Positions 1 through 11,353 are shown, numbered from the stretch's first letter. The stretch is 64,000 nucleotides of DNA from Pseudomonas mosselii (GCF_019823065.1 NZ_CP081966.1:3999501-4063500); one strand, 5' to 3'. Notes: generated from the sequence alone by a model not told the origin. Program-made: numbers and translations.

Positions 1-723
1 TTCGACGTCGCCGCCCTGGCCGCGACCTATGCCAGCAAGTCCCCGCAGGAGATCCTCAAGCTCGCCTTCGAGCATTTTGGCGACGACCTGTGGATCTCCT
101 TCAGCGGCGCCGAGGATGTGGTGCTGGTGGACATGGCCTGGAAACTGAACAAGCAGGTCAAGGTGTTCAGCCTCGACACCGGCCGCCTGCACCCGGAAAC
201 CTACCGGTTCATCGACCAGGTACGCGAGCAGTACAACCTGCCCATCGAGATCCTCAGCCCGGACCGCGACAAGCTCGACCCGTTCGTCAAGGAAAAAGGC
301 CTGTTCAGCTTCTACAAGGACGGCCACGGCGAGTGCTGCGGCATCCGCAAGATCGAGCCGCTGCGCCGCAAGCTGGCCACCGTCAGCGCCTGGGCCACCG
401 GCCAGCGCCGCGACCAGAGCCCCGGTACCCGCAGTCAGGTGGCTGCCCTGGAGATCGACAGCGCCTTCTCCACCCCGGAGCGCACCCTGTACAAGTTCAA
501 CCCGCTGGCGCAGATGACCAGCGAGGAAGTCTGGGGCTACATCCGCATGCTCGAGCTGCCCTACAACAGCCTGCATGAGCGCGGCTTCATCAGCATCGGT
601 TGCGAGCCGTGCACCCGCCCGGTGCTGCCGAACCAGCACGAGCGCGAAGGGCGTTGGTGGTGGGAAGAGTCGACGCAGAAGGAGTGCGGGTTGCATGCCG
701 GCAACCTAATTACCAAGGCTTGA
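1..723 (+). CDS. cysH: Adenylylsulfate (APS) reductase CysH, 5' end cut by window
   Basis: Reduces activated sulfate (APS in pseudomonads) to sulfite with thioredoxin as electron donor, in cytosolic assimilatory sulfate reduction. The reading frame is open from base 1; I estimate only a few N-terminal residues are missing. A double cysteine in HGECCGIRK (about residue 112 of the visible part) and CEPC near residue 201 are the four ligands of the [4Fe-4S] cluster that separate APS-type enzymes from cluster-free PAPS reductases such as the E. coli one. The PAPS_reduct core ([21 protein letters not shown]) and the C-terminal KECGLHAG catalytic cysteine motif are intact. It converges on cysB, the regulator of the same pathway. 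Confidence 0.97.
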   Translation, partial: FDVAALAATYASKSPQEILKLAFEHFGDDLWISFSGAEDVVLVDMAWKLNKQVKVFSLDTGRLHPETYRFIDQVREQYNLPIEILSPDRDKLDPFVKEKGLFSFYKDGHGECCGIRKIEPLRRKLATVSAWATGQRRDQSPGTRSQVAALEIDSAFSTPERTLYKFNPLAQMTSEEVWGYIRMLELPYNSLHERGFISIGCEPCTRPVLPNQHEREGRWWWEESTQKECGLHAGNLITKA

Positions 724-788
724 AATAGCCGGGGCCTGTAGGAGCGGCCTTGTGTCGCGATGGGCCGCAAAGCGGCCCCGCTATTTCA
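721..788. terminator. REP-type palindrome / bidirectional terminator between cysH and cysB
   Basis: The stop of cysH and the end of cysB are only about 70 bp apart, and nearly all of that gap is one palindrome. Outer arms TGAAATAGC and GCTATTTCA enclose the putida-type REP core TGTAGGAGCGGCC...GGCCGCAAAGCGGCCCC. The same core recurs near 11,355 and 11,440. A likely shared 3' mRNA end for the two convergent genes. Confidence 0.7.
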
Positions 789-790
789 AA

Positions 791-1774
<984 letters not shown>

Positions 1775-1892
1775 TCAAAGGCGGTAGGTCACCGGCGCGC
1801 CGGCAGCGACGAGTTATAACTATATTAGTGGCTTGAGAAATAAATCTAGAACTATTTTGTTACGTTCGCTGTAAAAAGTCCTACCGTGAGGC

Positions 1893-2390
1893 TCACGATT
1901 TCCTACGCCCAAGATGGTGAGCCAATGGCACCATGTACACCGGCACCGGTGACAGCTGCAGCAGCCGCACCGCCGTGCGGCCGATCGGCACATCCACCCC
2001 CGCGCCGGCGCTGTGGCTACCGAAGATCAACAGGTCAACCGACAACCGCTGGGCCTGCTCGAGGATCACCTGGGCCGGGTCGCCCTGGCGCACCCGCACC
2101 GCGCGGATCAATGCCAGGTCGGCCGGTTCGGTCATCTCGTCGCGAAAGTTCTCCAGCACCCGCTGCTCGATATTGGCCATGACCGTGTTGACGCCCTCGC
2201 TGTGCAGCGCATCGAGGGTCTGCTCGTCGAGGTAGCTCTGCAGCAGCGATTCGGCGAACTGCCCCATGGGCTCCACGGCGTGGATCACATACAGCTCTGC
2301 GTTAAAGGTCCGCGCCAGGGCCAGGGCGTGCTGCATGACAAAGGGCGCATAGACACCGAGGTCAGTGGCAAACAGCATGGAACGGATCAT
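1893..2390 (-). CDS. Universal stress protein family (UspA-like)
   Basis: 165-aa cytosolic protein of the Usp fold. The start at MIRSMLFATDLG is chosen because a near-perfect AGGAGG sits right before it; the frame stays open upstream without a good RBS. N-terminal beta strand and ATDLG, then the C-terminal nucleotide loop-like LLIFGSHSAGAGVDVPIGRTAVRLLQLSPVPVY (conserved G-S-H-S/G-x9-G-S/T pattern). Usp proteins bind ATP or act as stress factors; the partner is unknown. It stands alone between cysB and the ketopantoate reductase-like gene, all on the minus strand but with gaps that suggest separate transcription. Confidence 0.88.
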   Translation of the reverse strand: MIRSMLFATDLGVYAPFVMQHALALARTFNAELYVIHAVEPMGQFAESLLQSYLDEQTLDALHSEGVNTVMANIEQRVLENFRDEMTEPADLALIRAVRVRQGDPAQVILEQAQRLSVDLLIFGSHSAGAGVDVPIGRTAVRLLQLSPVPVYMVPLAHHLGRRKS

Positions 2391-2485
2391 TCGACCTCCT
2401 CGACTGCCGCGACGGCAGAGCAAGCTTGAGCTTAGCAGCGCCATAGCCGGTCGCCTGGCCGTCCGGCGCACAGCCGCCGCGGGCT

Positions 2486-3448
2486 TCAGGCCTGCCGGCT
2501 ACGCCGGTCGATGAACGCCAGGGCCTGGTACAACGCCTCCATGCGCGGCAGCGCGCAACCGGCCGCGCGGGCCCGGGCCAGGGGCTCGGCATAGATCGCT
2601 TGCAGCTCCAGCGGCCGCTGCTGCACATGGTCGTGGTACATGCTCGGCCAGTAGTCCGGCATCTTCTCGGTGATGCGAAACAGGTGCTCGGCATAACCCG
2701 ACGGCAGCTCGCGGCCACAGGCCTTGGCGCCCGCCACCACTTCGGCCATCAGCGCCTGGATCAGCGCGCGGCTGTCGGCATCGCCCATCAAGGGCGTGGT
2801 GCTGGCCTGCAGCAACACCGAGAGGCCGTTGTAGGGCACGTTCCACACCAGTTTCTGCCAGCGCGCCTGGTCGAGGTCGGCCATGGCCTGGGAGTCGATG
2901 CCCGCAGCCCGGAACAGCCCGGCGCCCTCCTCCACCACGGCGGCCCCGCCGTCCTGCGCCGGGCCACTGTGATAGCCCAGGTTCACCGCGCCCAGCGACT
3001 GGTGGCGGATTTCGCCGGGCCCCTCGCGATTGACGCAGATGAAGCACAGGCCGCCGAGCAGGTGCAGGTCCGGGCGCAAGGCCGGGCGCAACTGCTCCTC
3101 GACCCCAAGGCCGTTCTGCAGCAACACCACCCGGGCCTCGGGCGCCGCTGCCTGGACGATCAAGGGCGCCAGCTCCGCGTTGCTGGTGGCCTTGGCCCCC
3201 ACCAGCAGCCAGTCGCAGGGCGGCATGTCGGCGGCCCGGGCGTATGCCTGCACCGGCATGTGCACCTGACCATGCACCGCGCTGTCCAGGCGCAGCCCCT
3301 GCTCGCGCACGGCCTGGTATTCGCTGCGCAGCAGGAAGTGCACGTCGTAGCCGGCACGGGCCAGCATCAGGCCGTAGAAGCCACCGATTGCGCCGCTGCC
3401 GATGATGCCGATGCGGGGATTGCCAATGCGAGGGTCAAGGGACGCCAT
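2486..3448 (-). CDS. 2-dehydropantoate 2-reductase family oxidoreductase (PanE/ApbA-like)
   Basis: 320 aa. An N-terminal Rossmann dinucleotide fold begins at once (RIGIIGSGAIGGFYG), then HFLLRSEY and the LLVGAKATSNAELAPLI and LLQNGLGVEEQL motifs, with a C-terminal ApbA_C helical domain (KLVWNVPYNGLSVLL...ADSRALIQALMAEVV). The family makes NADPH-dependent pantoate for coenzyme A synthesis, but pseudomonads carry several paralogues, so the true substrate is uncertain. The MASLDPRIG start is preferred over an ATG eight codons upstream because AGGAG lies 7 bases before it. No operon partner is visible. Confidence 0.88.
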   Translation of the reverse strand: MASLDPRIGNPRIGIIGSGAIGGFYGLMLARAGYDVHFLLRSEYQAVREQGLRLDSAVHGQVHMPVQAYARAADMPPCDWLLVGAKATSNAELAPLIVQAAAPEARVVLLQNGLGVEEQLRPALRPDLHLLGGLCFICVNREGPGEIRHQSLGAVNLGYHSGPAQDGGAAVVEEGAGLFRAAGIDSQAMADLDQARWQKLVWNVPYNGLSVLLQASTTPLMGDADSRALIQALMAEVVAGAKACGRELPSGYAEHLFRITEKMPDYWPSMYHDHVQQRPLELQAIYAEPLARARAAGCALPRMEALYQALAFIDRRSRQA

Positions 3449-3709
3449 GCCGTGCTCCTGGTCGAGAGTCATTATTGTGAGTCAGCCACTATACCCGCGT
3501 GCCGGCCATCGCGGCCAAATCCTCCCCATAGGCGCGGCGCTTGCCCGCAAATGCCGTCAGATGGGTAAAAACCCCGTATCGACGGGCCCCAGCCCATTGT
3601 CGCGCCCCTGCTAACGCGCTAAGGTTCGGCCTCCCCGCTGCGAATATTCTGCTGCTGGGCCGCACGGGGAACGCTGGCGGCCGGCACCCGTGACCTGACG
3701 AGTAACACG

Positions 3710-4786
3710 ATGGCTGATTTACCGATCGATGACCTTAACGTTGCCTCCAACGAGACCTTGATCACCCCCGATCAGCTCAAGAAGGAAATCCCCCTCAGCG
3801 CCAAGGCCCTGCAGACCGTGACTGCCGGCCGCGAAGTGGTGCGCAACATCCTCGACGGCAAGGACCATCGCCTGTTCGTGGTGGTCGGCCCCTGCTCGAT
3901 CCACGACATCAAGGCCGCCCACGAGTATGCCGAGCGCCTGAAGGTGCTGGCCGAGGAAGTCTCCGACACCCTGTACCTGGTCATGCGCGTGTACTTCGAG
4001 AAGCCGCGGACCACCGTCGGCTGGAAAGGCCTGATCAACGATCCGTACCTGGACGACTCGTTCAAGATCCAGGACGGCCTGCACATTGGTCGCCAACTGC
4101 TGCTGGACCTGGCCGAGAAGGGCCTCCCCACCGCCACCGAAGCGCTTGACCCGATCTCCCCGCAGTACCTGCAGGACCTGATCAGTTGGTCGGCCATCGG
4201 CGCCCGCACCACCGAATCCCAGACCCACCGCGAGATGGCCTCGGGCCTGTCCTCGGCTGTCGGCTTCAAGAACGGCACCGATGGCGGCCTGACCGTGGCC
4301 ATCAACGCCCTGCAGTCGGTGTCCAAGCCGCACCGTTTCCTGGGCATCAACCAGGAAGGCGGCGTGTCCATCGTCACTACCAAGGGCAACGCCTACGGCC
4401 ACGTGGTACTGCGCGGCGGCAACGGCAAGCCCAACTACGACTCGGTTAGCGTTGCCCTGTGCGAGCAGGACCTGGTCAAGGCCAAGATCAAGCCCAACAT
4501 CATGGTCGACTGCAGCCACGCCAACTCCAATAAGGACCCGGCCCTGCAGCCCCTGGTCATGGAGAACGTCGCCAACCAGATCCTCGAAGGCAACCAGTCG
4601 ATCATCGGCCTGATGGTCGAGAGTCACCTGAACTGGGGCTGCCAGGCTATTCCGAAGAACCTCGACGAGCTGCAATACGGCGTGTCGGTCACCGATGCCT
4701 GCATCGACTGGGCGGCCACCGAGAAGACCCTGCGCAGCATGCACGCCAAGCTCAAGGACGTGCTGCCCAAGCGCCAGCGCGGCTGA
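3710..4786 (+). CDS. aroF: Class I 3-deoxy-7-phosphoheptulonate (DAHP) synthase
   Basis: First step of the shikimate pathway: phosphoenolpyruvate plus erythrose 4-phosphate gives DAHP. 358 aa, standard for the AroF/G/H family. Visible motifs: GPCSIHD at residue 60 with the metal-ligand cysteine, KPRTTVGWKGLINDP for substrate phosphate binding, GARTTESQTHREMASGLS and DCSHANSNKDP. The N-terminal extension carries the aromatic amino acid feedback site; whether tyrosine, phenylalanine or tryptophan inhibits it cannot be read from sequence. Stands alone between a 260-bp leader region and a strong terminator. Confidence 0.96.
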   Translation: MADLPIDDLNVASNETLITPDQLKKEIPLSAKALQTVTAGREVVRNILDGKDHRLFVVVGPCSIHDIKAAHEYAERLKVLAEEVSDTLYLVMRVYFEKPRTTVGWKGLINDPYLDDSFKIQDGLHIGRQLLLDLAEKGLPTATEALDPISPQYLQDLISWSAIGARTTESQTHREMASGLSSAVGFKNGTDGGLTVAINALQSVSKPHRFLGINQEGGVSIVTTKGNAYGHVVLRGGNGKPNYDSVSVALCEQDLVKAKIKPNIMVDCSHANSNKDPALQPLVMENVANQILEGNQSIIGLMVESHLNWGCQAIPKNLDELQYGVSVTDACIDWAATEKTLRSMHAKLKDVLPKRQRG

Positions 4787-4801
4787 AATCCTGCGCAAAC
4801 G

Positions 4802-4829
4802 AAAACGCCGGGCAATGCCCGGCGTTTTT
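4802..4829. terminator. Bidirectional rho-independent terminator
   Basis: GAAAACGCCGGGCA/TGCCCGGCGTTTTTC forms a perfect 12-bp stem with an A run on one side and a T run on the other, so it works for both the DAHP synthase gene (+) and the convergent acetyltransferase gene (-). Confidence 0.93.
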
Positions 4830-4844
4830 CATGTGTACGGCCGT

Positions 4845-5126
4845 TCAGACCTTGCTCGAGTGGCGCTGCTGGCGCTCCATATAGCGCTCGACGTAAGAGC
4901 AAGAGGGAATCACGGTATAGCCCATCTGCTCGGCATAGGCCAAGGCCTGCTCGGTGAGCGCCGCGGCGATCCCGCGACCGCGCAGGGCATTGGGGACGAA
5001 GGTGCGATAGATGTCCAGCGTCTGCTTGCCCAGGTCCATGTACGTCAGATAGGCCCGGTGACCGTCCACGGTGGTCTCGAACTGATGACCGGCCTGGTCA
5101 TGGTGGATGGTCAGCGTTTCGCTCAT
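4845..5126 (-). CDS. Small GNAT-family N-acetyltransferase (YidJ/Gcn5-related)
   Basis: 93 aa, the minimal single-domain N-acetyltransferase type. LDIYRTFVPNALRGRGIAAALTEQALAYAEQMG contains the acetyl-CoA pyrophosphate loop (RGRGIA) and YVERYMERQ ends the domain. ATG at 5126 is preceded by GAGGAG; an in-frame GTG one codon earlier is less likely. Substrate unknown; members of this short subgroup are often annotated as acting on small metabolites or protein N termini without proof. Confidence 0.85.
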   Translation of the reverse strand: MSETLTIHHDQAGHQFETTVDGHRAYLTYMDLGKQTLDIYRTFVPNALRGRGIAAALTEQALAYAEQMGYTVIPSCSYVERYMERQQRHSSKV

Positions 5127-5195
5127 CACTACTCCTCGCAGGTCTTGTCGGCAGACCCTTACCTTACCGATGTGGTTTATCCGGCGGAGGAACCT

Positions 5196-5345
5196 CTACG
5201 CCACCTGTTGCCCCTTGGACAGCAGCCCGACCGGGATCGTTCTGCGTCGAGGCACCCTCAAATAGTAGGCGGCGCCAGCGAGAATGCTCAAGCTGCGCAG
5301 AATGAAAATACTGACAGCCACCCGCCCGAGGCCCGGCAACAGCAA
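5196..5345 (-). CDS. Possible 49-aa hydrophobic protein
   Basis: An open frame with only TTG/CTG starts encodes a short peptide with a hydrophobic stretch (VAVSIFILRSLSILAGAAYYL) followed by a basic RVPRRR segment and an ordered tail. No convincing ribosome binding site is seen, so it may be chance. It lies in the otherwise gene-free 489 bp (5,127-5,615) between the acetyltransferase and oprI. The right half of that gap (from about 5,370) is AT-rich and must hold the oprI promoter and 5' leader. Confidence 0.3.
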   Translation of the reverse strand: MLLPGLGRVAVSIFILRSLSILAGAAYYLRVPRRRTIPVGLLSKGQQVA

Positions 5346-5615
5346 CCGGATGTTCTTGGGCTATGACGCTCGTCGACAGTTAAAGTCACCCTTAGTTCAA
5401 CAAAAAGTTCCTGTACTACAATCGCTTGCGAACGCTGCTCAGGATTTTCACACTTTGTTTACAAACCCCGTCGCCGGGGCCGCCCAGAGCATTTTTTTTG
5501 CAGTTCTTGCGCTCAGTCAGTTTACTTACTACAAGTAATGGGTACTATGTACGCCGGCCAGTTTCTCTTTTCCGAGAGATGGCTATTTAATAGAAAGTCC
5601 TTGAAGGGGAACACG

Positions 5616-5867
5616 ATGAACAACGTTCTGAAATTCTCTGCTCTGGCTCTGGCCGCAGTTCTGGCTACCGGTTGCAGCAGCGTATCCAAAGAAACCGAAG
5701 CTCGCCTGACTGCTACCGAAGACGCAGCAGCTCGCGCCCAGGCTCGTGCAGACGAAGCCTACCGCAAAGCTGACGACGCTCTGGCAGCTGCTCAGAAGGC
5801 TCAGCAGACCGCTGACGAAGCCAACGAGCGCGCTCTGCGTATGCTGGACAAAGCCAGCCGCAAGTAA
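5616..5867 (+). CDS. oprI: Major outer membrane lipoprotein OprI (Lpp-like)
   Basis: 83 aa. Signal peptide with lipobox LATGC (lipidated Cys20), then an alanine-zipper coiled coil of about 55 residues with regular AxxAxxxA spacing. The C terminus ends in DKASRK; the last lysine is the residue that Lpp-type proteins use for covalent attachment to peptidoglycan. Base use differs from neighbours (GCT/CTG rich, strong codons), as expected of one of the most abundant proteins in the cell. AAGGGGAACACG precedes the ATG. It tethers the outer membrane to the wall; the neighbouring L,D-transpeptidase gene is a natural partner. Confidence 0.97.
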   Translation: MNNVLKFSALALAAVLATGCSSVSKETEARLTATEDAAARAQARADEAYRKADDALAAAQKAQQTADEANERALRMLDKASRK

Positions 5868-5889
5868 TAATCCTCACGGATTGTTATGG

Positions 5890-5918
5890 AGCCGACCCAC
5901 TTGTGGGTCGGCTTTTTT
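5890..5918 (+). terminator. oprI terminator
   Basis: An 11-bp perfect stem AGCCGACCCAC/GTGGGTCGGCT with a TT loop is followed by six T residues, 22 bases after the oprI stop codon. Confidence 0.95.
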
Positions 5919-6018
5919 ATTGCCTGGGAGAAAAGCAGACGATGCCGGCCAAACAACTGGGGCCGCCTTGCGACCCATCGCGGAACAACCCTGCACCCAA
6001 AGGCATGGCGTTCGCCGT

Positions 6019-6066
6019 ACCTGCAGGAGCGGGCGTGTCCCGCGATGGGCCGCCGGGCGGCCCCAA
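6019..6066. repeat. REP-type palindromic element
   Basis: CTGCAGGAGCGGGCGTGTCCCGCGATGGGCC(G)CC...GGCGGCCCC is a diverged copy of the family seen at 721 and 11,355. It sits between the convergent oprI and L,D-transpeptidase genes. Confidence 0.6.
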
Positions 6067-6097
6067 AGTGCACCGCTAGTTGCCAGCGGGCAATCGC

Positions 6098-7072
6098 TTA
6101 CTGCAATTCTGGCGGAATGCTCGACACCATCGGCGCACTCGAGCCATTGACCGGCACGGCAATTTCGACTGGCATGCCGTCTTCGGCCGCCACCACATCG
6201 CGAACCATGTCCCAGTTCATGCGCAAGTTGTTGGCCAGGTCTTCACGCTTGAGCAAGGCGTTGATGACCGCAGTATGCTTGTCGACCACCGACGGGTTGC
6301 CGTGATCGTCCAGCGGCGTGTGCGCCTCGAGGTAGACCTTGCCGGCGCTGATGCCAAACTTGTAGGGCTCGTTGATGATGCGTACCGGCGTGCCCACAGG
6401 GACCATCTTCGACAAGGTCAGCACGTTGTTGTTGAGCATGCGGAAGCAGCCGTGACTGGTACGCATGCCGATGCCGAACTTCTTGTTCGAGCCATGGATC
6501 AGGTAACCCGGCACCCCCAGGGTGAACTTGAATGGGCCCAGCGGGTTGTCCGGCCCGGCCGGCACCACGGCCGGCAGGATGTCGCCATCGGCAGCGTGCT
6601 CGGCGCGGATCGAGGCCGGCGGTGTCCAGGTCGGGTTCGGCGTCTTGGCGGTGATCTTGGTATTGGCGATCGGCGAACCCCAGCCCTCGCGACCGATGCC
6701 CAGCGGGAAGGTGTGCACCACGTTCTGCCCTTTCGGGTAGTAGTACAGGCGGTACTCGGCCAGGTTGATGACGATGCCCTCACGCGGGCCCGGCGGCAAG
6801 ATGTAGCGGGTCGGCAGGACGATCTCGGTGCCGGCGCCTGGCAGCCAGGGGTCGACGCCCGGGTTGGCGGCGATCATCTCGAGGTAGCCGAGGTCATTGG
6901 CGGTGCCGATGTCGGCGAAGGTGTCCTCGTACTTGGCCTTGATGGTATGAACCTGGCCGACGACGTCTTCACCGGGAGGTGGCAACGGCAGTTCCAGCGC
7001 AACAGCGGGGCCTGTCGCCAGCATGGCGGCCAGGGTCAGGCTACGGGTGACGGCGGGAAAGCGCGGCAACAT
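6098..7072 (-). CDS. LysM/YkuD L,D-transpeptidase
   Basis: 324-aa exported enzyme. Signal peptide over residues 1-25, a LysM-like peptidoglycan-binding segment (YLEMIAANPGVDPW...LPTRYILP, about 65-95), then a YkuD catalytic domain with HGSNKKFGIGMRTSHGCFRM: the SHGC cysteine is the nucleophile. Such enzymes either make 3-3 crosslinks or attach Lpp-type lipoproteins to the wall (ErfK/YbiS/YcfS group). Its place next to oprI, whose product ends in the required lysine, makes the lipoprotein-anchoring role the better guess (inference). It converges on oprI rather than sharing an operon. Confidence 0.93.
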   Translation of the reverse strand: MLPRFPAVTRSLTLAAMLATGPAVALELPLPPPGEDVVGQVHTIKAKYEDTFADIGTANDLGYLEMIAANPGVDPWLPGAGTEIVLPTRYILPPGPREGIVINLAEYRLYYYPKGQNVVHTFPLGIGREGWGSPIANTKITAKTPNPTWTPPASIRAEHAADGDILPAVVPAGPDNPLGPFKFTLGVPGYLIHGSNKKFGIGMRTSHGCFRMLNNNVLTLSKMVPVGTPVRIINEPYKFGISAGKVYLEAHTPLDDHGNPSVVDKHTAVINALLKREDLANNLRMNWDMVRDVVAAEDGMPVEIAVPVNGSSAPMVSSIPPELQ

Positions 7073-7166
7073 CCGGGAAATCCTTCGAAAGATCAGTCAA
7101 GAAAACGATTGTACACCCGCGCCGAAACGAGCGGGAGGCGCATGCGTTTCAGATGATGAAAGGCGC

Positions 7167-7448
7167 TCAGAGTTCCGGCCATACCGGGCGCATGCCGCGC
7201 CGCTGGGCATCGAGGATCGCCCGGCACAGCGGGCACAGGCGCTCGTCGCGGTAGATCGCGCGCTCCACCCCCGACCAGCGCGGCTGCGCTGGCAGCAGGC
7301 CACCGCACAAGGTACGGTCGACCGGCACGCCCAGTTCGAGCTGGCGGGCGGCCAGGTGGATGCGCACTTCCTGGCAGGCAAACAGGTCGAGCTGCTCATC
7401 AGGCTCGATCAGTTGGTAGGCGTACAGGGACCAGGCGGGGCGCGGCAT
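7167..7448 (-). CDS. Conserved-looking hypothetical protein with C-terminal CxxC
   Basis: 93 aa from the MPRPAWSLYAYQLIEPDEQ start. Contains cysteines CQEVR, TLCGG and a CPLC pair followed by RAILDAQRRGM, a pattern like a small metal-binding protein. I do not recognise the family. Ten codons earlier another ATG exists; neither has a clear RBS. It is downstream of and on the same strand as tesA, with about 60 bp between them. Confidence 0.6.
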   Translation of the reverse strand: MPRPAWSLYAYQLIEPDEQLDLFACQEVRIHLAARQLELGVPVDRTLCGGLLPAQPRWSGVERAIYRDERLCPLCRAILDAQRRGMRPVWPEL

Positions 7449-7506
7449 CGGGGGCACTCGAAACGGGGGGCGCAACATTAGCCGAAAGCGGCCCCCGATA
7501 AAAGCG

Positions 7507-8112
7507 TCACAGCAAGGGTTTTATCGTCGGCCAGGCATTTTCCAGCAGGCGTTGCTGGGCGGCCGCCGCCGGGTGGATGCCATCGGCCTGCATCAACTCC
7601 GGCACCCCGCCCACGCCATCGAGGAAGAACGGCACCAGCGGTACCTTTTTATCGGCGGCCAGCTGCTCATAGACCTGGGCGAACGCCGTGGTGTAGCGCA
7701 CGCCGTAGTTCGGCGGCAGGCGCATGCCCAACAGCACCACCTTGGCACCGGCCTGGCGGGACTGGTCGATCATCGCGGCAAGATTCTGTTGCAATTGTTG
7801 CGGCGACTGCCCGCGCAGGCCGTCGTTGCCTCCAAGCTCCAGCACCACCAGGTCCGGCTTGTGCGCCGCAAGCAGCGCCGGCAGCCGCGCCTGGCCACCT
7901 GCGCTGGTGTCGCCGCTGATCGAGGCATTGACCACCTGATCGTCGAAACCCTCCTTCTTCAGCTGCTGTTGCAGCAGGCTGACCCACCCCTGGCGGGTAT
8001 CCAGGCCAAAACCGGCGCTGATACTATCGCCGACGACAAGCAGCGTTCCCGCCGCCGCGCCCTGGGCCAGGCAACACAGGGCCAGGCCGGCACTCAACCA
8101 CCACATTCGCAT
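7507..8112 (-). CDS. tesA: Arylesterase / acyl-CoA thioesterase I (TesA, SGNH hydrolase)
   Basis: 201 aa with signal peptide (MRMWWLSAGLALCCLAQGAAA), so periplasmic. SGNH blocks are complete: block I VVGDSISAGFG (nucleophile Ser), block II Gly, block III GGNDGLRG, block V DGIHP with catalytic Asp and His. Hydrolyses acyl-CoA, aryl esters and lysophospholipids. The start at MRM is supported by GGAG 8 bases upstream. It is divergent from the ABC transporter genes with starts only about 10 bp apart, the arrangement conserved with tesA-ybbAP of E. coli. Confidence 0.95.
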   Translation of the reverse strand: MRMWWLSAGLALCCLAQGAAAGTLLVVGDSISAGFGLDTRQGWVSLLQQQLKKEGFDDQVVNASISGDTSAGGQARLPALLAAHKPDLVVLELGGNDGLRGQSPQQLQQNLAAMIDQSRQAGAKVVLLGMRLPPNYGVRYTTAFAQVYEQLAADKKVPLVPFFLDGVGGVPELMQADGIHPAAAAQQRLLENAWPTIKPLL

Positions 8113-8122
8113 CGGATTCTCC

Positions 8123-8805
<683 letters not shown>

Positions 8806-8806
<1 letters not shown>

Positions 8807-11313
8807 TGACTCGCCTATCGTTCCCGCGACTGTGTGTCCTGGCCCTGCGCCAGTTGCTGCGCGATGCCCGCGCCAGCGAAGTGCGCGTGCTGTTCTTCGC
8901 CTTGCTGGTGGCGGTGGCGGCGAGTACCGCCATCGGCTACTTCGGCGCCCGCCTCAACGGTGCCATGCAACTGCGCGCCAGCGAGTTCCTAGGCGCCGAC
9001 CTGGTCCTGCAGGGCAGCGCCCCGCCCAGCGCGCAGCAGATCGCCGAAGGCACGGCGCTGGGCCTGGGCCATGCGCGGGTAGTGGAATTCACCAGCGTGG
9101 TCGGCGGCGACAGCGGCATCCAGCTGTCCAGCATCAAGGCCGCCGATCCCGCCTATCCCCTGCGCGGCCAACTGCGCAGCGCGGCAGCGCCCTACGCCGA
9201 GGAAACGCTTGGCGGCGGCCCCGCGCCGGGCGAGGCCTGGGTCGAGCCGCGCCTGCTCGCGGCGCTGGGCCTGGCCATCGGCGACAGCATCGACGTGGGC
9301 ATGAAGACGCTGCGCATGAGCCGCGTACTGACCTACGAACCCGACCGCGCCAACAATTTCTACAGCCTCACGCCACGGGTGCTGATGAACCTCGCCGACC
9401 TCGACGCCACGGGCGTGATTCAGCCCGGCAGCCGGGTCAGCTACCGCGACCTGTGGCGCGGCGATCTCGACGCCCTGCAACAGTACCGGCAAACAGCGGA
9501 AAAAAACCTGGCAGCCAACCAGCGCCTGCTCGACACCCGTGACGGCAACCGGCAGATCGGCGGCGCCCTGGGCAAGGCCGAACGCTACCTGAACATGGCC
9601 AGCCTGGTGGCGGTGCTGCTGGCCGGCGTCGCCGTGGCCCTCTCGGCCAGCCGCTACGCCGCGCGGCGCCTGGACGCCAGCGCCCTGCTGCGCTGCCTGG
9701 GATTGTCCCGCCATCAGGCCCTCGGTCTCTTCAGCCTGCAACTGGCCATGCTCGGCGGCATCGCCGCGCTGGCCGGCGCCCTGCTCGGGTGGCTGGCGCA
9801 GCTTGGGCTGTTCCGTCTGCTGGAAGGCTTGCTACCCAGCCAGGTGCCACCCGGCGGCCTCACCCCGGCGCTGGCCGGCATCAGCACCGGGCTGGTGGCC
9901 CTGGCCGGCTTCGCCCTGCCGCCGCTGGCGGCCCTTGGTCGCGTGCCGCCGCTGCGGGTCTTGCGCCGCGACCTGCTGCCGCTGCCACCGAGCAGCTGGC
10001 TGGTGTACGGCGCCGCCCTGCTCGCCCTGGGCCTGATCATGTGGCGCCTGAGCCTGGACCTGCTGCTGACCTTCGCCCTGCTCGGCGGCGGGCTGATCGC
10101 CGCCTTGCTGCTGGGTGGATTGCTGTTGCTCGGCCTGCGCAGCTTGCGCCGGCTGCTGGCCGGCGCGCCGCTGGCCTGGCGCCTGGGGCTCGGGCAGTTG
10201 CTGCGCCACCCGCTGGCCGCCGCCGGCCAGGCCCTGGCCTTCGGCCTGATCCTCCTGGCCATGGGCCTGGTCGCCCTGTTGCGGGCGGAACTGCTCGACA
10301 CCTGGCAGGCGCAGTTGCCCAAGGACGCACCCAACCATTTCGCCTTGAACATCCTGCCCGACGAGCGCCAGCCGTTCGCCGAGCGCCTGGCCCAGATCAA
10401 CGCCACCGCCGCGCCGCTGTACCCGGTGATCCCTGGCCGCCTGACCCATATCAACGAGCAGCCTGTGCGCCAGCTGGTCAGCAAGGACTCCACCGGCGAG
10501 CGCGCCATCCAGCGCGACCTCAGCCTGACCTGGGCCGCCGAGCTGCCCCAGGGCAACGCCCTGAGCGCGGGCCAATGGTGGCAACAGGCGCCCGCCAGCG
10601 ATGACGTGCCTGGGGTTTCCGTGGAGGCGGAACTGGCGCAGAGCCTGCACCTGCAACTGGGTGACCTGCTGACATTCGATATCGGCGGCCAGCAGCGCCA
10701 GGCCCGGGTCAGCAGCCTGCGCAGCGTGCACTGGGACAGTTTCCAGCCCAACTTCTACATGATCTTCCAGCCAGGAACGCTACAAGGCCTGCCCACCACC
10801 TACCTCACCAGCTTCTATCTGGCACCGGGCCACGACCAGGAGATCGTCGCGCTGTCCCGCGCGTTCCCGGCGGTGACCGTGCTGCAGGTCGACGCGTTGC
10901 TGGCGCAACTGCGCAGCATCCTCGCCCAGGTCACCCTGGCGGTGGAGTACGTGCTGCTGTTCGTGCTGGCGGCTGGGCTGGCGGTGCTGTTCGCCGGCCT
11001 GCAGGCAACCCTCGACGAGCGCATCCGCCAGGGCGCCCTGCTGCGGGCGCTGGGGGCGGCGCGCCAGCTGCTGGTCAAGGCTAGGCGCATCGAGTTCGGC
11101 CTGCTCGGCGCGGCAAGCGGCGTGCTCGCGGCACTGGGTTGCGAGCTGATCACCTGGGCGCTGTACCGCTATGCCTTCGACCTGCACTGGGCACCCCATC
11201 CGTGGCTGCTGGCGCTGCCGCTGGCCGGGGCGGTGCTGGTGGGCGGAGCCGGGGTGATCGGTACACGTCGCGCGCTCAATGCCAGTCCGTTGGCGGTGTT
11301 GCGCGAGGGGTGA
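8806..11313 (+). CDS. ybbP: FtsX-like ABC transporter permease (YbbP type)
   Basis: 835 aa, much larger than LolC/E, as typical for YbbP. One N-terminal transmembrane helix (about 25-45), a large periplasmic part, two clusters of helices (about 265-470, rich in Leu/Ala) and a C-terminal FtsX domain with final helices (LAVEYVLLFVLAAGLAVLFAGL and the LPLAGAVLVGGAGVIGTRRAL end). The ATG overlaps the stop of the ATPase gene by one base (TGATG), so the two are translationally coupled. Forms an inner-membrane transporter with YbbA. Confidence 0.92.
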
Positions 11314-11353
11314 AGAAATGAAGCATTGCGAATGATCGAGGGTTTGCGCTTTT

